Below the pieces are notes generated by a model. That model worked only from the letters and a program-made list of their open reading frames with translations, had not been told where the DNA came from and did no database searches. From an uncultured bacterium (GTDB lineage Bacteria; Patescibacteriota; Minisyncoccia; Phycocordibacterales; CAINVO01), in the NCBI GenBank assembly GCA_903854195.1, contig CAINVO010000003.1:1-41362 (forward strand): a stretch of 41,362 nt of DNA. The letters run 5' to 3'. Position 1 is the stretch's first letter. Every line of letters begins with the position of its first letter. Positions 31,875 to 39,054 of the stretch are shown one piece after another. The translations under genes were made by a program, and so were the position numbers.

Positions 31875-31920
31875 CAGCCGCGCCTTGAAATTCAATGAAT
31901 TTCCTGGTGCGGCTTTTTTA
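31875..31920 (+). terminator. Terminator after the ATP-grasp ligase
   Basis: AGCCGC.CC and GG.GCGGCT enclose a second stem GAAATTC/GAATTTC (31875-31913), followed by TTTTTTA. It ends the graspetide unit. Confidence 0.85.
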
Positions 31921-31935
31921 TGTTAGAATCACGGC

Positions 31936-32412
31936 ATAAATAAGAAGTTGTTAACCATCTTCAATAAGGACCAAAAAGATCGTGAAGATTCGCTTATTTG
32001 TAATGATGGAAAATTACTCACAAAAAACGATGTTGCCCGAAAAAAAATAGTACGTGAATTTATTCGTAAAAATGACCTTTCGTCTGCTGAAGATTATTTC
32101 ATGGCGGGAATGATTTTTCATCATGGGAGAAGCATTCGAGATTCGACTACGGCGGTTAGACTATTAAAGAAAAGTCATGAGATGGAGTTTCCTAAGGCGT
32201 TAGCGTTATATGCCATGTGCCTAGATCGTTTGCTTATCAAGCAAGGACATAAGCAAAAATTCGGGACCCAATATCGAAGGAAGCATTCTAAAAGCGAATG
32301 GATAATATTACCTATTGATTCAAGTACTACCGATACAGAAAGGAAAAAATACAACATTCTTCCTTTAAAGAAATTAATTGCTAATGTTAAGAAGCTGAAT
32401 AGTAAAAAGTAA
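31936..32412 (+). CDS. DUF6624-like protein, possible AUA start
   Basis: The protein has the DUF6624 pattern: DYFMAGMIFHHGRSIRD, ALALYAMCLDRLLIKQGHKQ, KFGTQYRR and PIDSSTTDTERKKYNILPLK. Function of the family is unknown. TTG 31948 gives 154 residues. An extended -10 box (TGT-TAGAAT, 31924-31929) ends exactly 6 bases before ATA 31936, which is in frame (INKKLLTIF); this is the spacing of the leaderless ATG genes, so either AUA is used or an ATG has mutated. The gene lies between the graspetide ligase and the integrase. Confidence 0.7.
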   Translation: MNKKLLTIFNKDQKDREDSLICNDGKLLTKNDVARKKIVREFIRKNDLSSAEDYFMAGMIFHHGRSIRDSTTAVRLLKKSHEMEFPKALALYAMCLDRLLIKQGHKQKFGTQYRRKHSKSEWIILPIDSSTTDTERKKYNILPLKKLIANVKKLNSKK

Positions 32413-32466
32413 ATGTATGTGGCTGTACATTTGCATCTTTTCGTGTCTTGCGATACAGTACGGGCC

Positions 32467-32489
32467 GACAGGTTAGTGCGCAACCTGTC
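32467..32489. repeat. Perfect 8-bp inverted repeat upstream of the integrase
   Basis: GACAGGTT and AACCTGTC with a 7-base loop (AGTGCGC) lie 93 bases before the integrase ATG. It could be an operator or a terminator without T-run. Confidence 0.4.
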
Positions 32490-32581
32490 AAGGTTGTCTT
32501 GTCTGAGTTAGAGGTTCAAAAAATTTTTGTTTCCAACTAAATTCAGGTGAGACGTTCATTACAAGTCTAATCAAGACACAC

Positions 32582-33547
32582 ATGAAAACGATGTTACATC
32601 GTTGGTGGCTGGATGCGGCCCATAAATATAATGCGATCGCACCAGCTAGAGCCAACACAAACGAAGCCTTAGTCGATGAGTACATTGCGTGGAAAAAATC
32701 CTATTCAAAATCTGCGCATAAAGTATATCGACCTTGGGTAAGGCGGTTTCAGGCATTTGTAAACAAGCCGCCGGAAAAGGTAACGCATGGCGATTATGTA
32801 GCATTTGCAGAAAGTTTACAGGGGAGTCATGCACCCCGTGGAATCGAATTTGCGTTAAATGTGGTGCATAATTTTCTCAGATATTTTTCAGAACAGGGGA
32901 GACTCAATGTTCCTCTGTATCTGATCCGTGTGCCAAAAGGGGCGTCTAATTCCCACTCGGCAATTACCGAAGAAGAGTATCAAAAGATTATCACTGTCAT
33001 GCATTCTATGAACCCGGTTCCCTTGCGAGATCTCGCCATTATCATGCTTCTTCACGATACGGGACTTCGTATCGGAGAAATGATGAGCCTTGAAATCGAT
33101 TCCATTGAAGAGGACAATTCAGCGGTGGTGCGTACCGAAAAAACAATCCGCCTCCGTCGGGTTTATTGGAATCCAGAAACCGATGCAGTTCTGCATAGAT
33201 ATTTAGTGGAACGAATTAATGTCGGGCCTGAAGATACCGAATTTCTTTTCGCCACCAAACGCATGAACGCAAAGAGTGGAAGTCTGAGCAGCCGATCAGT
33301 TCAAAGAAGTTTTCAACGCATTCTCAGCCTCGCAGGCATCAACCGAAAACTATGTCCGCATTCATTCAGACATAGCTTCATCCAGCGACTGGCAAAGCTC
33401 GGCGTGCCAGATGCGATCATTTCTCAGCTTGTTGGGCACAGCACTCCGCTGACAATCTCGCATTATACAAAACTCAGCCGACCGGAACTTGCAGGAATTG
33501 CGCGGAGACAACTGGCATATGCACAAACCGGCGGACTGGCGGCATAA
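32582..33547 (+). CDS. Tyrosine recombinase / integrase (XerC/D-like)
   Basis: The 321-residue protein has an N-terminal SAM-like core-binding domain (YIAWKKSYSKSAHKVYRPWV) and a catalytic domain with the full set of residues: Arg in DTGLRIGEMMSLE (about 162), Lys in VRTEKTIRLRRV (about 186), HSFRHSF (about 260-266), GHSTP and the nucleophile Tyr in SHYTKLSRPE (about 295). It integrates and excises the element; attR is 167 bases past its stop. Size and order match XerC/XerD and short phage integrases. No excisionase gene is recognised. Confidence 0.92.
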   Translation: MKTMLHRWWLDAAHKYNAIAPARANTNEALVDEYIAWKKSYSKSAHKVYRPWVRRFQAFVNKPPEKVTHGDYVAFAESLQGSHAPRGIEFALNVVHNFLRYFSEQGRLNVPLYLIRVPKGASNSHSAITEEEYQKIITVMHSMNPVPLRDLAIIMLLHDTGLRIGEMMSLEIDSIEEDNSAVVRTEKTIRLRRVYWNPETDAVLHRYLVERINVGPEDTEFLFATKRMNAKSGSLSSRSVQRSFQRILSLAGINRKLCPHSFRHSFIQRLAKLGVPDAIISQLVGHSTPLTISHYTKLSRPELAGIARRQLAYAQTGGLAA

Positions 33548-33714
33548 GGCAAAAATTTAAATACAAAGTTCATTTAGTTATCCACAACAATGAGGCACTT
33601 GTCGAAAAATATTGGGTCATGTATACTATAGGCAGCGATCTTCGAAAGGAAACAAATACACGGCCAGCCTCTATAGGAATAACCCCGCAATTCAAATGCG
33701 GGTTATAAAATGAC
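33548..33714. other. Integrase-to-attR spacer
   Basis: It holds a perfect DnaA-box-like TTATCCACA (33578-33586), a TATACT promoter-like box (about 33620), and a hairpin AACCCCGCA/TGCGGGTT (about 33680-33703). Such elements could include a directionality-factor site. No coding region is supported. Confidence 0.4.
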
Positions 33715-33738
33715 ATTATAGTGTCGCAAAAGATATAT
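33715..33738. repeat. Right attachment site (attR), with dif-like palindrome
   Basis: This is the 24-bp repeat identical to 15108-15131. Here the core continues into the chromosomal flank as TGTCGCA (33722-33728), 12 bases, TGCGACA (33741-33747), a near-symmetric tyrosine-recombinase site. On the complementary strand its centre reads CGCACAATATATCTTTTG, which matches E. coli dif at 14 of 18 central positions. Confidence 0.8.
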
Positions 33739-34026
33739 TGTGCGACATGATTATATTCTGCTTCCAATATCCCCTTATTAAACAAGGACGCCAAACGAAA
33801 GTTAGCTAGTCTCTTATACTCCTACAAAAAATACTCCCCTTTGGCTTGGTATTGAATCGAGGAATTCTTCCTTTTAATTTTTTACAAAAAGAAGGCTTGG
33901 TTGAAAATTTTTACAGTATTCGATAAATTTTACTTGCTTCTAATTTCTAAAATATTAGAGAGAGGGTGAATCATACCTTACAATTTTAAATACCCAACTC
34001 CTATTCCCTGTCCTTTCCCTAAGGGA
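33739..34026. other. Chromosomal intergenic stretch right of attR
   Basis: AT-rich DNA between attR and the pilin 3' end. I see no coding region, RNA gene or strong terminator in it apart from the right arm of the attachment-site palindrome. Confidence 0.4.
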
Positions 34027-34617
34027 TTAATCAATTGAACCATAATAGGAAATGCCATTTTGATTATCTTGAATATCTGAACACTTACACCCACCTGTAA
34101 TTTGATATCCTCCACATCCGGAGAAAGCTCCAGAAACGTTTTTGTGTGTATTAAGTGAGTCTTGTTCTAGGTTTGCACCAAGTATATAGCAGGTACCATT
34201 TTTTACCGGGAAGTATCCGGATCCTATACAAGTTAATCCACCTGCAAAACTATCACCACAACCGATATTTTTACTGAGGGGATCCTGTGGTAGTGACGGC
34301 ATGTATCCACCCGTAACTAACGCTTTAAGTGTAAGTGTGCCGTAGTCCCAACCAGCCCAGATGGTTTTATCTACTGGTATGCCAATGCCCACATTCCAAA
34401 ACGTCTGGTGAAAATCACCATATGATGGGTAATGTCCGTTTGCACTGTAGTACATTTCCAGGGCATTTCTCATTTGGACCAAACCTTCAATACGTTGAGT
34501 ATCTCTCGCTTTTACTCGTGCTGTATTCAAACCTGTAAAAACAATAGACGACAAGAAACTAATTATAGAAATTACTACTAGGAGTTCAACCAGAGTGAAG
34601 CCGCTACTCAATTTCAT
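34027..34617 (-). CDS. Type IV pilin-like protein (pseudopilin), chromosomal
   Basis: The 196-residue protein has a short leader, MKLSSG, then FTLVELLVVISIISFLSSIV with Glu5 and the hydrophobic helix. LNTARVKARDTQRIEGLVQM and RNALEMYYSANGHYPSYGD follow, the standard CPR pilin layout, and a Cys-containing globular C-terminal region. Prepilin peptidase would cleave Gly6/Phe7. It belongs to the type IV pilus or competence pseudopilus. It resembles the element-borne pilin at 25672-26286 in the N-terminal 60 residues only. Confidence 0.9.
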   Translation of the reverse strand: MKLSSGFTLVELLVVISIISFLSSIVFTGLNTARVKARDTQRIEGLVQMRNALEMYYSANGHYPSYGDFHQTFWNVGIGIPVDKTIWAGWDYGTLTLKALVTGGYMPSLPQDPLSKNIGCGDSFAGGLTCIGSGYFPVKNGTCYILGANLEQDSLNTHKNVSGAFSGCGGYQITGGCKCSDIQDNQNGISYYGSID

Positions 34618-34737
34618 AGTGTTAAAATTTTAGCATATTGAATATATTACTGAAAGAGTTTATAGGATTCTGCACTCAATACAAGGATGAATCTTGTCAT
34701 CATCTTAAATAAAATTCAAACAATCCGAGGATGAAAC

Positions 34738-35466
34738 CTACAACTTCTTAAACAATAGTTTAAAAATCTTTTTCTGAAACTCAGCAATCATTTTATTTTT
34801 AATTGTGATTGTGGTTTTTGTATTGAAATCAATAATAGAAACTTTATCACCATAAATGATCTGAGTGATATTATAGTCAAACAAGTCAAAATCTGACGGA
34901 ACAGCCTTTACTGCCCTACCCAGTTTTTTATTATGAAGATGTCTTGAGGTGTGATTAGTAATAATCCATCTCTCCAGGCCTTTCTCATCTCTAACTCGTC
35001 TATAGTCTTTGGGAACATAACGTTCTCTGTTTAGTGCCATAGCAGAACTATATCTAAAATACATATCACCTTTTTTTAGGCTATGAACAACATCACTGTA
35101 GACTGAAGTAATTGCTTTGCCGCCCTCAGCATAACTTACTATTGGTTTTTTCTCACTGGACTCATATGTTTCATAGAGACCTTGTATTTCCAAATTAAAC
35201 TCACTTTCCAAATTCGTGAAAAGTCTTTCAAGCTTATCAGGAGACTCAGCAGTGTATTTTTTATACTTACCCTTTGGCATAACACCAATCACACCCTTTT
35301 CTATAAGCATTGGGAGGGTGTGGTAAACCATTGGTCTATGATGGCCTGTTTTTCTTACTATATCTGAAATAGATGATGGCCCCATCTCAAGGAGTGCCTT
35401 ATATATATCACTTTCCTTTTTATTAAACCCTATCTTTTCCAAAATTGATTTTTTATCTTTACTCAT
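34738..35466 (-). CDS. TrmB-family helix-turn-helix regulator
   Basis: From ATG 35466 the protein is 242 residues. The N terminus is the TrmB winged helix: ILEKIGFNKKESDIYKALLE, MGPSSISDIVRKTGHHRPMV and YHTLPMLIEKGVIGVMPKGK. The C-terminal half (about 100-240) resembles the effector or phospholipase-D-like part of CPR TrmB-like proteins. TrmB proteins are best known in Archaea as sugar-responsive regulators and are common in CPR genomes. The longer frame from 35508 adds 14 residues with no ribosome site. The target is unknown; the divergently read phosphatase gene is a candidate. Confidence 0.8.
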   Translation of the reverse strand: MSKDKKSILEKIGFNKKESDIYKALLEMGPSSISDIVRKTGHHRPMVYHTLPMLIEKGVIGVMPKGKYKKYTAESPDKLERLFTNLESEFNLEIQGLYETYESSEKKPIVSYAEGGKAITSVYSDVVHSLKKGDMYFRYSSAMALNRERYVPKDYRRVRDEKGLERWIITNHTSRHLHNKKLGRAVKAVPSDFDLFDYNITQIIYGDKVSIIDFNTKTTITIKNKMIAEFQKKIFKLLFKKL

Positions 35467-35693
35467 ATATTTATTATTTACCAGAAGTTGTATCTTTTTA
35501 GTACACATTTACAATACCACAGAACCCCGTATTTACAAGGTTAGATCACTCATTACCAACTAGCCGCCATAAAACAATACGAAAAACCAACCGATTTATT
35601 ATCAGTTAATTTTCAAGGTATATATTTGAATCAGAAGATATATCAAGAGATATAACAGAACCTTAAAATAATTAATAGGATAAAAGTAATAAC

Positions 35694-36623
35694 ATGGAAA
35701 CAAAAACAACAAAAATAGATTGGAAAGTTATTGATTTAAACGCCAAAATGATCGAGATTGTCCGAAAAGCAATTGTCATCATAAATGAAGAAGCTGACTG
35801 CTTCGTAGCAGAAGAAAAGGCACACTACGACCCAACTAAGGAGGATGTAATTACGAGTGGTGACAAACTTGCACAAGCAATGTACATCGATGAACTACGT
35901 AAGCATTTCCCCACCTTCGGCATTATTGCCGAAGAAAAGGAGTTAACCATCCCCTGCACAGAAAAAGATGAGGACATCTACTTTACGGTAGATCCACTTG
36001 ATGGCACAAAGGCGTATAAGCGTCGCCAATCTCAAGGTGTTGGAACAATGATTGCCTTAGTCAAAGATGGTGAAGTCATTGCGGCATATGTTGGAGACAC
36101 CAACACTGGAGAGATTTATGGGTACGGTCCAAACAATATAAACGTCCTCCGTATGCGTCCTAACATCATAAATGGTATCTATACTGCAAAACGTATAACA
36201 ACACTCGCAATTGATAGCACAGAGCCTCTAGCAATGCAGTATGTTGCACTTCGTGATCACCCAACAAAGCATCCTGTCATTCTTCAAAATATGGCGGCGC
36301 TCGATGAACAAATTCGACTATTTAAAAATATAGAAATTTGTGGAGGAAGTATTGGTATACACATGGCACGTCTATGGAAGGGTGAAATAGGAGCAACCTT
36401 TTTCAACCCATCTTTTGAAACACCGTGGGACCAGGCTCCGATTGTTGGCATTTGCAAGAAACTTGGTTTCAAGTTCCTAGCAGTAAAAAATAATGAAATA
36501 GTTGAGGAAGACCCGAAGCTTATAAAAAAAATAATGGAACGGCCTTACTACTACATCATCCTACATGAAAGCCGGATACCCGAACTTCAGAATTGGGTAA
36601 AAAAGACAAAGGATATACAATAA
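35694..36623 (+). CDS. Inositol-monophosphatase-family enzyme (CysQ/IMPase-like)
   Basis: The 309-residue protein has the metal-binding motifs of the family: FGIIAEEKE, FTVDPLDGTKAY (the DPxDGT motif, about 103) and ETPWDQAPIVGICKKLG (WDxAP). These bind Mg ions that activate water for phosphomonoester cleavage. Substrates in the family include inositol phosphates, fructose bisphosphate and 3'-phosphoadenosine 5'-phosphate; the sequence does not decide. The C-terminal about 40 residues (RPYYYIILHESRIPELQNWV) look like an extra segment. The downstream HAD-like gene starts 34 bases later. Confidence 0.85.
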   Translation: METKTTKIDWKVIDLNAKMIEIVRKAIVIINEEADCFVAEEKAHYDPTKEDVITSGDKLAQAMYIDELRKHFPTFGIIAEEKELTIPCTEKDEDIYFTVDPLDGTKAYKRRQSQGVGTMIALVKDGEVIAAYVGDTNTGEIYGYGPNNINVLRMRPNIINGIYTAKRITTLAIDSTEPLAMQYVALRDHPTKHPVILQNMAALDEQIRLFKNIEICGGSIGIHMARLWKGEIGATFFNPSFETPWDQAPIVGICKKLGFKFLAVKNNEIVEEDPKLIKKIMERPYYYIILHESRIPELQNWVKKTKDIQ

Positions 36624-36657
36624 ACACATCAACTAACTAAATCCAACCTATAAAAAT

Positions 36658-37164
36658 ATGACAAATCAACCTCCAGACAACACTAGAGATGCACAAGTGT
36701 CCCAGATTACCCCAGTTCTTGGGATTGATCTTGGTGACACTGTGGTTTACCGAACAGAAGATGGTGGTAGACCTCAAATGCCAAAAGCTTTTGAAACCAT
36801 CAGACATCTTCGTGAAAAAATCTTTGGAAATAATATTTATATTGTATCCAGGGTCACAAAAATCGAGGACAGCCTCAGACTGATGAAATGGTTAAATGAT
36901 AACAATTTCTTTGAGTTGACTGGGGTCCTTCCCGCTAACGTAAACTTTTGTTTACTTCGCGAAGAAAAAGCTCCAATTTGCAAGAAGCTTGGTGTCACCC
37001 ACTTTGTGGATGACCGTCCTGAAGTGTTGAGCTATATGACTTCAGTTCCCCATCGCTTCCTTTTCAAAGGGATCGAGGAGGACTACCAGAAGTTTAAGGA
37101 CGAGCTCATCAATGTTGTACGAGTGCAAGGCTGGGAAGAGATTGGGAAGATATTACTGTCCTAG
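36658..37164 (+). CDS. HAD-like hydrolase/5'-nucleotidase-type protein
   Basis: The 168-residue protein has a HAD-like layout: motif I LGIDLGDTVVY, motif II IYIVSRVTK (Ser), a Lys region (EEKAPICKKLG) and motif IV THFVDDRPEVL. In motif I the canonical DxDxT reads DLGDT, so the second Asp (general acid/base) is displaced or lost. A catalytic role is therefore uncertain. It probably shares a transcript with the IMPase-like gene and ends at a strong bidirectional terminator. Confidence 0.65.
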   Translation: MTNQPPDNTRDAQVSQITPVLGIDLGDTVVYRTEDGGRPQMPKAFETIRHLREKIFGNNIYIVSRVTKIEDSLRLMKWLNDNNFFELTGVLPANVNFCLLREEKAPICKKLGVTHFVDDRPEVLSYMTSVPHRFLFKGIEEDYQKFKDELINVVRVQGWEEIGKILLS

Positions 37165-37180
37165 AGAACATAAAAAAACA

Positions 37181-37218
37181 AAACCCTTTGCGAATGACTT
37201 CGCAAAGGGTTTTATTTT
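37181..37218. terminator. Bidirectional intrinsic terminator
   Basis: A perfect 14-bp stem AAACCCTTTGCGAA/TTCGCAAAGGGTTT (37181-37194, 37199-37212) with TGAC loop and T-rich (A-rich on the other side) flanks serves the convergent HAD-like and SLT genes. Confidence 0.85.
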
Positions 37219-37224
37219 TCATGT

Positions 37225-37764
37225 TTACTTGATAGCAAAAGTATTGCCATACTCAGCTTTGGCTGTGTCGGTTTTTCCCCAACATGGTGATGATGATACC
37301 CAAGGGTATGCACCTTCTTCGTTATATAATCTACGAGCATAACGCAGGTTTCCAGCAAGAGTAGAAATATCCATTCCTAGATCCTGTGAAGCTTTCAAAT
37401 GGTAACGTTCGTTAATCTGAAAAGCACCTACATCCTTGTTATTAACCTTCCCTAAATACAAACTACCATCTTTATTATATTGACGGTAATGAGACTCACA
37501 TCTGGATATCTCACTCATAAGTGGTATATCTTTGAAGTATTCGTCTACGATTGATTGTACTTTTTTACTATCTATTAGGGTTGATTCGTTGTTTCTATAA
37601 GCTTCTGAACTTGAGCTTATTTTCAACGTATCGTCAGTATCTGTTGTAGTAGCGGTTGCAATGTTTGGTGTCATTGCTACGGCTGTTGTCGTGGGACTTG
37701 CAAGTTGAGTTGTCGGATCGACAAACATTGTCTGCTGATTGACAGTAACGCCAGTCATAAACAT
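37225..37764 (-). CDS. Secreted SLT/lysozyme-like transglycosylase
   Basis: The C-terminal half has the lysozyme-like SLT fold: MSEISRCESHYRQYNKDGSL with the likely catalytic Glu, NKDVGAFQINERYHLKASQD, and YARRLYNEEGAYPWVSSSPC. It would cleave peptidoglycan glycan strands outside the cell. The N-terminal region is a Thr-rich linker. ATG 37764 is the first legal start, but the codons before it read FRKRLILPITIGLA, the core of a signal peptide. Adding one A in the A5 run at 37797-37801 would join this to ATG 37832 (MSEGRVHYHLEK), so a one-base indel is suspected. Full gene then 37225-37832. Confidence 0.8.
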   Translation of the reverse strand: MFMTGVTVNQQTMFVDPTTQLASPTTTAVAMTPNIATATTTDTDDTLKISSSSEAYRNNESTLIDSKKVQSIVDEYFKDIPLMSEISRCESHYRQYNKDGSLYLGKVNNKDVGAFQINERYHLKASQDLGMDISTLAGNLRYARRLYNEEGAYPWVSSSPCWGKTDTAKAEYGNTFAIK

Positions 37765-37832
37765 GGCAAGTCCTATGGTAATGGGTAAAATAAGCCTTTT
37801 TCTAAATGGTAATGCACGCGTCCTTCACTCAT

Positions 37833-38000
37833 TCGTATTGCGTACTTGCACGGGATTTTAATAAACCTGTCTGTAGTCCTTTGGAAACGTCGGCGACCTT
37901 ACGGTCTCAGTCATCCTCTTGGGCTGTCAGCTAGTAAATTAAAAAACCACAGCTAATGTGGTTATGTCTACATACTAGCAAGAAAAGCACTAAATGTCAA
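37833..38000 (-). promoter_or_regulatory. Promoter and structured leader of the SLT gene
   Basis: On minus, TTGACA (37995-38000), 17 bases, TAGTAT (37972-37977) form a strong promoter. The RNA starts with a hairpin AACCACA/TGTGGTT plus T-run (about 37946-37965). It then carries a conserved-looking structured part with GACCGTAAGGTC (GNRA-type tetraloop hairpin, about 37892-37903) and several G/C-rich short arms. The leader is about 130 nt if ATG 37832 is used. It may be a riboswitch or attenuator controlling a wall hydrolase. A DnaA-box-like TGTGGATAA lies at 38007-38015. Confidence 0.5.
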
Positions 38001-38214
38001 TGAAATTGTGGATAAAATGGACTTTAAATCTTTATTTAAATGGCTAATTATATAGGTTTTTTCACTGATATGCCCTTTACATTACACTAACTATATTGCA
38101 TAGTTTTTAGGGTTTTTTTACTGGACTTTTTTTATGACCCTACATCCAAAAAAAAGGACCTCAGGGACACCAATTCCCCACCCCAAACATCACCTAGAAC
38201 CTAGCAAATATTGT

Positions 38215-38562
38215 TTAATGACAATTTTTTGAGGGTAAATATCCTTTTTCTTCAGCCTCAGCAGCAGACTTAAAGGTTAAAACATTTTCCGGCCTTGTTT
38301 TCTTACTTCCATCACACCAAGGAAGCCTATATGTCCTACCCGTCTTACTTGCAAGAACTGGTGCCTCGTTACCAGACATCACTTTTCCATTAAGACCTTC
38401 ATCTGCTGTAGTAAAAACAATGGATACCTCATCATAATCGACATTTTTTGAGTAATACAGCCAAGAGGCAAAACCCACCAAAAGCAAGACTATGACAAAA
38501 AATATCAGAAAAGTCATAAGCCTCAACATATTGATTTTTTTTGACCTATGGGGTATACTCAC
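38215..38562 (-). CDS. Membrane protein with Ada-like zinc-binding-type C terminus
   Basis: The 115-residue protein has one membrane segment (about 15-36, LMTFLIFFVIVLLLVGFASW) and a small outer domain ending YRLPWCDGSKKTRPENVLTF, KSAAEAEEKGYLPSKNC. The last part follows the pattern Y..PWC.G.K...PEN...F.S.EEA...GY.P.KNC of small Ada-like metal-binding domains, frequent in CPR. With only two Cys here, metal binding is uncertain. Role unknown. Confidence 0.65.
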   Translation of the reverse strand: MSIPHRSKKINMLRLMTFLIFFVIVLLLVGFASWLYYSKNVDYDEVSIVFTTADEGLNGKVMSGNEAPVLASKTGRTYRLPWCDGSKKTRPENVLTFKSAAEAEEKGYLPSKNCH

Positions 38563-38626
38563 AGAACATTATTTTAAACGGCGGCTACGGAGCTTCCATA
38601 AAGAAAACATAAAGAATTAAAAAGTC

Positions 38627-38899
38627 ATGGCAACAAAAAAGGCCGGTGGTACCGCAAAAAACCTAACAGATTCAAAACCAAAATTTCTTGGAGTGAAGCT
38701 ATATCACGGAGAGACTGCTAAATCTGGCTCTATCATCATTCGCCAGCGTGGCACAAAAGTTCTCCCTGGTAAAAATGTAGGTCTTGGAAGAGATCACACT
38801 ATCTTTGCTCTAAAAGCTGGTAAAGTTGAATTCAAAAACAAACGAAAAACAAACGTAGATAACACAACAAAAGTTTTGAAGATTGTAAACGTTATCTAA
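38627..38899 (+). CDS. rpmA: 50S ribosomal protein L27
   Basis: The 90-residue L27 has the conserved core [20 protein letters not shown] followed by [20 protein letters not shown] and [11 protein letters not shown]27 sits near the peptidyl transferase centre. The N terminus, [18 protein letters not shown], is the usual basic tail with Met removed. There is no L21 gene beside it (rplU-rpmA is the usual pair), so the gene stands alone here. Confidence 0.95.
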   Translation: MATKKAGGTAKNLTDSKPKFLGVKLYHGETAKSGSIIIRQRGTKVLPGKNVGLGRDHTIFALKAGKVEFKNKRKTNVDNTTKVLKIVNVI

Positions 38900-38929
38900 T
38901 CTGACACAAACTCAAAACCTAGAAGCTAG

Positions 38930-38957
38930 AAAAACCCCAAATGGGGTTTTTCTTTTG
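38930..38957 (+). terminator. Intrinsic terminator after rpmA
   Basis: AAAAACCCC/GGGGTTTTT (38930-38938, 38943-38951) with AAAT loop, followed by CTTTT. Confidence 0.8.
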
Positions 38958-38998
38958 TGTATTAAATTTTTATATTGAAACAATGAGCAACAAACAAA

Positions 38999-39026
38999 AC
39001 AAAAGCCCCCTAAAAGGGGCTTTTGT
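38999..39026 (-). terminator. Intrinsic terminator after rplI
   Basis: ACAAAAGCCCC/GGGGCTTTTGT stem followed on minus by TTTTG-rich DNA. It also faces the rpmA unit and may act in both directions. Confidence 0.7.
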
Positions 39027-39054
39027 GAATGAACGGTTTGAGAATATTTATTGA

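Larger units (their letters stand above)
15108..33738. mobile_element. Integrated mobile element, about 18.6 kb
   Basis: The segment is flanked by a perfect 24-bp direct repeat (15108-15131 and 33715-33738), and a tyrosine recombinase gene ends 167 bases before the right copy. Inside are genes expected of a mobilisable plasmid-like element: a replication-relaxation protein, a TraD/VirD4-like coupling ATPase, an XRE regulator, RadC and plasmid-related proteins. Base composition is visibly more GC-rich than the flanks over much of the left and middle parts. No relaxase or type IV secretion ATPase (VirB4) is seen, so it may be mobilised in trans or excise as a plasmid. Known: this is the standard architecture of tyrosine-recombinase elements. 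Inferred: the whole segment moved as one unit. Confidence 0.8.

Noticed and set aside
33578-33586. DnaA boxes at 33578-33586 and 38007-38015 as a replication origin
   Set aside because: They are two single, widely separated 9-mers in AT-rich DNA, which is close to chance expectation, and neither lies in a cluster.
33570-33794. 74-codon minus-strand frame spanning attR
   Set aside because: It crosses the attachment site, so half would be lost on excision, and it has no family resemblance or ribosome site.
37833-37965. Assignment of the SLT leader to a c-di-AMP, TPP or SAM riboswitch
   Set aside because: Short matches (CTGAGA, CCGACG) are present but the full conserved cores of these classes are not; I keep it as an unclassified structured leader.
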